From assembly GCA_024508855.1 (NCBI GenBank), contig JANINJ010000087.1:35325-99324 (forward strand): a stretch of 64,000 nucleotides of DNA. The letters are read 5' to 3'. A program made the translations under genes and the position numbers. This stretch comes from Xanthobacteraceae bacterium (GTDB taxonomy: Bacteria; Pseudomonadota; Alphaproteobacteria; Rhizobiales; Xanthobacteraceae). Positions 61,038 through 64,000 of this stretch are shown here, one piece after another; within the stretch, counting starts at the first letter, position 1; every line of letters starts with the position of its first letter. The notes beneath the pieces were generated by a model, which was given only the letters and a program-made list of their open reading frames with translations, was not told the DNA's origin and made no database searches.

Positions 61038-62723
61038 ATGAATGCAGGGCGCGAGACAGGTGCAGGTTCACGGGCGAATGGCGCTGCGTCGGCCGACCAT
61101 CCCGATACGATCTTCATCAACGGCAAGTTCATCACCGCAGACGAGTCCTTCCGCATCGCGAATGCCGTGGCGGTGCGCGGCGGCCGCTTTCTGGCGGTCG
61201 GCGACGAAGCGGATATCGCAGCGCTCGCCGGTCCCTCGACGACCGTGGTCGATCTGCAGGGCCGGACCGTGCTTCCGGGCCTGATCGACACCCATGTTCA
61301 CGTCGAGCGCGCGGGATTGCTGAAATACACGGTGCAGCTCAACGACGTCAGCACCGTCGAGCAGGCGCTGTCGCGCATTTCCAGCTACGCGGCGAAGCTG
61401 CCGAAGGGGCAGTGGCTGCGGGGCGGACAGTGGCACCCGCTGGCCCAACTTGCGGAAAAGCGTCTCCTGACTCGTGAGGAACTGGATCGCGTGGCGCCGG
61501 ACAATCCGGTGTGCCTGCCGATCGGCCATTTCACCATGGCGAATTCAGCGGCGCTGGCGCTGGCAGGAATTTCAAAGGACACGCCCGATCCCGATGGTGG
61601 CATCATTCATCGCGACCCGGCGACGGGAGAGCCCAACGGCACGCTCGAGGAAGCGGCCGAGGATCTGATTCACGATCTCCTGCCGGAGTGGTCGGACGAC
61701 CAGCGGGACGAGCAATTGAAGTATGCGATGCAATACTTCAACGAATATGGTCTCACGTCGGCGATCAGCGCGGCCGTCGATCCCGCGACCCTGCGCGCGC
61801 ATCATCGCGTGCGACGGAACGGACAGGCGACCATGCGCATCAGTGCGATGTATGCGCCGACCGGCGGCCTCAGCCCGACGATGTCGCTGGAAGAGTGGGA
61901 GCTTTTCTTCTCGCGGATCGGCGCGGCCTCGGACTTCGGTGATGACTGGCTCAGCTACTCCGGCGTCAAGTTGCAGATCGACGGCGGCATGACGTTGCGG
62001 ACGGCCGCTATGCGCGACGGTTACCCGGACGATCCGGACTACAAGGGTACGATCGTCATCGAGGCCGCCAGATTCAATGCACTGGTCGCCACCGCCAATC
62101 GTTACGGCTGGCGCGTGGGCGTCCATGCCGTGGGCGATGCTGCCGTCGACACCGTTCTGGATGCCTATGAACTGGCCGATGCCGAGAAGTCCATCAAGGG
62201 CAGGCGTTTCATTGTCATCCACGGCAGCCTGATACGCCGTGATCAGATGGAGCGCGCGCGTGCGCTGGATGTGCGCGTCGATGCCCAAACGTCATTCCTG
62301 TGGGACAAGGCTGCCGCCGTGGCGCGATTCCTTGGCAAGGCGAATGCCGACCGGGCATTCCCAATGCGGACGATGATCGATGTCATGGGCCTCGATGCCG
62401 TCGCGCAGGGCACCGATTATCCGATCAATCTCGCGAACCCGTTCGTCAACATGTACGTGATGGTGACGCGCAAGGACAAGAACGGCGACGTCTACGGCGC
62501 CGGCGAACGGATCACGCGCGAAGAGGCGATCCGGCTCTATACCAGCGCAGCTTCGCGCTATTCCTTTTCCGAAGCGAAGACCGGATCGATCGAGCCGGGC
62601 AAGTATGCGGATATGGCGGTGATCTCGGACGATATCCTCACCGTTCCCGAAGAGGCGATCAAGGACATCAAGGCGGTGCAGACCATCATCGAAGGCCGCA
62701 CCGTGTATGCGCGCGCGAACTGA
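61038..62723 (+). CDS. YtcJ-family metal-dependent amidohydrolase
   Basis: 561 residues from ATG 61038. N-terminal beta domain (TIFINGKFITADESF), metal motif LPGLIDTHVHVER, then GWRVGVHAVGDAAVD, RFIVIHGSLIRRDQM, the Asp in QGTDYPINLAN and GSIEPGKYADMAVISDD at the end. It is placed between the SBP and the ATPase of one transporter, which strongly suggests that it hydrolyses the transported compound. Of the four YtcJ-type proteins in the window it looks closest to N-substituted formamide deformylase-like enzymes, but the substrate is open. Confidence 0.92.
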   Translation: MNAGRETGAGSRANGAASADHPDTIFINGKFITADESFRIANAVAVRGGRFLAVGDEADIAALAGPSTTVVDLQGRTVLPGLIDTHVHVERAGLLKYTVQLNDVSTVEQALSRISSYAAKLPKGQWLRGGQWHPLAQLAEKRLLTREELDRVAPDNPVCLPIGHFTMANSAALALAGISKDTPDPDGGIIHRDPATGEPNGTLEEAAEDLIHDLLPEWSDDQRDEQLKYAMQYFNEYGLTSAISAAVDPATLRAHHRVRRNGQATMRISAMYAPTGGLSPTMSLEEWELFFSRIGAASDFGDDWLSYSGVKLQIDGGMTLRTAAMRDGYPDDPDYKGTIVIEAARFNALVATANRYGWRVGVHAVGDAAVDTVLDAYELADAEKSIKGRRFIVIHGSLIRRDQMERARALDVRVDAQTSFLWDKAAAVARFLGKANADRAFPMRTMIDVMGLDAVAQGTDYPINLANPFVNMYVMVTRKDKNGDVYGAGERITREEAIRLYTSAASRYSFSEAKTGSIEPGKYADMAVISDDILTVPEEAIKDIKAVQTIIEGRTVYARAN

Positions 62724-62774
62724 CGCATCCGTTTACAGGCGTTGGCGACAGATATGTCGGGAGGAGGTTGACAC

Positions 62775-63575
62775 GTGAGCCAGAGACTGGGGTTCGATCA
62801 CGTTACAAAAGTCTTCCCGGGCAACGGAAAGGATGCGGATTTCGTCGCGTTCGACGACATTACGCTCGAAGCGGCGCCATCCGAATTTCTTGCGATCGTC
62901 GGCCCATCGGGATGCGGGAAATCGACCTTGCTCAAGATGGCGGCCGGGCTGCTGCCGCCGACCAGGGGCAATGTGCTGCTCGACGGCAAGCCGGTGCAGT
63001 CGCCGCCGCCGGGCGTGGTCTATCTGTTCCAGCAATACGCGAAATCGCTGTTCGCATGGCGCACGGTGATCGAGAACGTGATGTTCCCGCTCGAAGGCAG
63101 ATCGCGCGGTCGCCGTAACGACCTGCGTGCCCAGTGCCAGGACTATCTGCGGCAGGTCGGACTGGCGGGCTTCGAAGATCGCTATCCGTGGCAATTGTCG
63201 GGAGGCATGCAGCAGCGTGTCGCGATCGCGCGGGCGCTCGCCGCCGATCCGAAGGTGTTTCTGCTCGACGAACCGTTCAGCGCGGTGGATGCGTTGACGC
63301 GGATGGAATTGCAGTCCCTGGTCTTGCAGCTCTGGGAGCGCAAGAAGTTCACCGCAATCCTTGTCACCCATGATGTCGAGGAAGCGGTGTTTCTTGCCGA
63401 TCGCGTCGCAGTGCTGGGCGCGAGGCCGACTGCGTTGAAGGAGATTATCGATGTCGGGCTGCCGCGCCCACGCGACCAGTTCGCGACGCGCGAGGACGCG
63501 CGCTTCCTGAAGCTTCGCCATCATCTCACCAAGTCGCTGCTTGCCAAAGATGCCGGGCATGCCGCAGCAGTCTGA
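62775..63575 (+). CDS. ABC transporter ATPase, SsuB/TauB type
   Basis: 266 residues from GTG 62775 with GGGAGGAGG upstream. Walker A GPSGCGKST, Q-loop YLFQQYAKSLFAWRTV, signature LSGGMQQRVAIARAL, Walker B VFLLDEPFSAVD. It overlaps the permease gene by about 26 bp if that starts at 63550. Paralogue in type of 23693-24544, but the two are clearly different proteins. Confidence 0.94.
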   Translation: MSQRLGFDHVTKVFPGNGKDADFVAFDDITLEAAPSEFLAIVGPSGCGKSTLLKMAAGLLPPTRGNVLLDGKPVQSPPPGVVYLFQQYAKSLFAWRTVIENVMFPLEGRSRGRRNDLRAQCQDYLRQVGLAGFEDRYPWQLSGGMQQRVAIARALAADPKVFLLDEPFSAVDALTRMELQSLVLQLWERKKFTAILVTHDVEEAVFLADRVAVLGARPTALKEIIDVGLPRPRDQFATREDARFLKLRHHLTKSLLAKDAGHAAAV

Positions 63576-64000
63576 AACCCAGGGCAGCATCAGCGTCCTC
63601 GGGCTCATCTCGCCCGCCGTCGTGCTGTGCATCTGGGAAACCGCGGGAGCGCTGGGCTGGGTCAATACGATTCTGTTGCCGCGCCCTTCGCAGATCGTGC
63701 AATCGCTGTTCGAACTCGTGGCCGATGGCGCGGTGGTCTCGCCGCTGATCCACACGGTCGTGCTATTTCTGGTCGGCTATTGTCTCGCCAGCATCATCGG
63801 GATAGCGCTCGGCGTCGCGATGGCGATGTCGCAGGTGCTGTACGGGTTGTTCGAACCTCTGGTCGAGATCGTTCGCCCGATTCCCAAATCCGCGCTGGTC
63901 CCGGTTCTCTTCCTGTTTCTCGGGATTGGGAAGGCGACGATGGTTGTCATCGTGGTGCTGGCGGCGGTGTTTCCGATTCTCATCAGCACGTTCCAGGGCG
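63550..64000 (+). CDS. ABC transporter permease, SsuC/TauC type (3' truncated by window edge)
   Basis: The frame is open from ATG 63550 (or 63559) to the window end, about 150 residues. After a short polar start (MPQQSETQGS) come hydrophobic segments ISPAVVLCIWETAGALGW, HTVVLFLVGYCLASIIGIAL and the family block VEIVRPIPKSALVPVLFLFL. The EAA loop would begin just beyond the edge. It completes the transporter with the ATPase and the SBP at 59888. Confidence 0.9.
   Translation, partial: MPGMPQQSETQGSISVLGLISPAVVLCIWETAGALGWVNTILLPRPSQIVQSLFELVADGAVVSPLIHTVVLFLVGYCLASIIGIALGVAMAMSQVLYGLFEPLVEIVRPIPKSALVPVLFLFLGIGKATMVVIVVLAAVFPILISTFQG

Noticed and set aside
1..64000. CRISPR arrays, tRNA or rRNA genes, insertion sequences
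   Set aside because: No regularly spaced direct repeats, no cloverleaf-like or rRNA-like sequence, and no transposase or integrase coding region was seen on reading both strands.

Overview
The window is a GC-rich catabolic region from an alphaproteobacterium, most likely a Bradyrhizobium/Rhodopseudomonas-type member of the Hyphomicrobiales. This rests on gene content (many Liv-type ABC transporters, coxSML-type molybdenum hydroxylases, FCD-type GntR regulators), codon style, and a paired GTCCCCGC...GCGGGGAC repeat of a kind I recall from that group. I see no rRNA, tRNA, CRISPR array, transposase, phage or plasmid gene. About 57 protein genes are supported; almost all are transporters, hydrolases, ring-modifying or ring-cleaving enzymes, or regulators.

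Layout. (1) 1-606: 3' part of a short-chain dehydrogenase. (2) 752-9766, minus: one tightly packed operon with a Liv-type transporter (SBP, LivH, LivM, LivG, LivF), an alpha/beta-hydrolase-fold protein without a nucleophile serine, and a three-subunit Mo hydroxylase. It diverges from a GntR regulator and an amidohydrolase-2 enzyme (9997-11742). (3) 11.9-26.4 kb: a putative TetR regulon. Five near-identical palindromes, GTTGACYA-NN-TRGTCAAC, lie in promoter regions of a cupin, an aspartate-dehydrogenase-like gene, an aldehyde dehydrogenase, a decarboxylase-type amidohydrolase, a second Mo hydroxylase, an MFS carrier and an SsuABC/TauABC-type transporter. A TetR gene (21012-21695) lies inside the set. 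Two gene relics (DHA2 efflux pump, alpha/beta-hydrolase) lie in or beside it. (4) 26.6-28.9 kb, minus: amidohydrolase plus LigA/LigB extradiol dioxygenase, divergent from (5) 28.99-37.7 kb: second Liv system, creatininase-family hydrolase, YtcJ amidohydrolase, cysteine hydrolase, GntR, extra SBP. (6) 37.8-41.8 kb, minus: unknown protein, DUF1989 protein, lactonase-like MBL hydrolase, YtcJ paralogue. (7) 42.05-46.3 kb: an aminophenol/3-hydroxyanthranilate-type meta-cleavage operon (semialdehyde dehydrogenase, hydratase, HpaI aldolase, 3-hydroxyanthranilate-dioxygenase-like protein, RidA). (8) 46.7-58.4 kb, minus: third Liv system, three further amidohydrolases (one with a large internal deletion), MBL hydrolase, GntR, dihydroxyphthalate-decarboxylase-like protein. 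(9) 58.6-64 kb: orphan Liv-type SBP, then an SBP-amidohydrolase-ATPase-permease operon cut by the window end.

The recurring theme is a transporter coupled to an amidase/lactonase-like hydrolase and a ring hydroxylase or ring-cleavage enzyme. This suggests uptake and step-wise breakdown of several N-containing or aromatic carboxylates. Exact substrates cannot be read from the sequence. The most distinctive uncharacterised units are the five-operator TetR regulon and the hybrid meta-cleavage operon at 42-46 kb.
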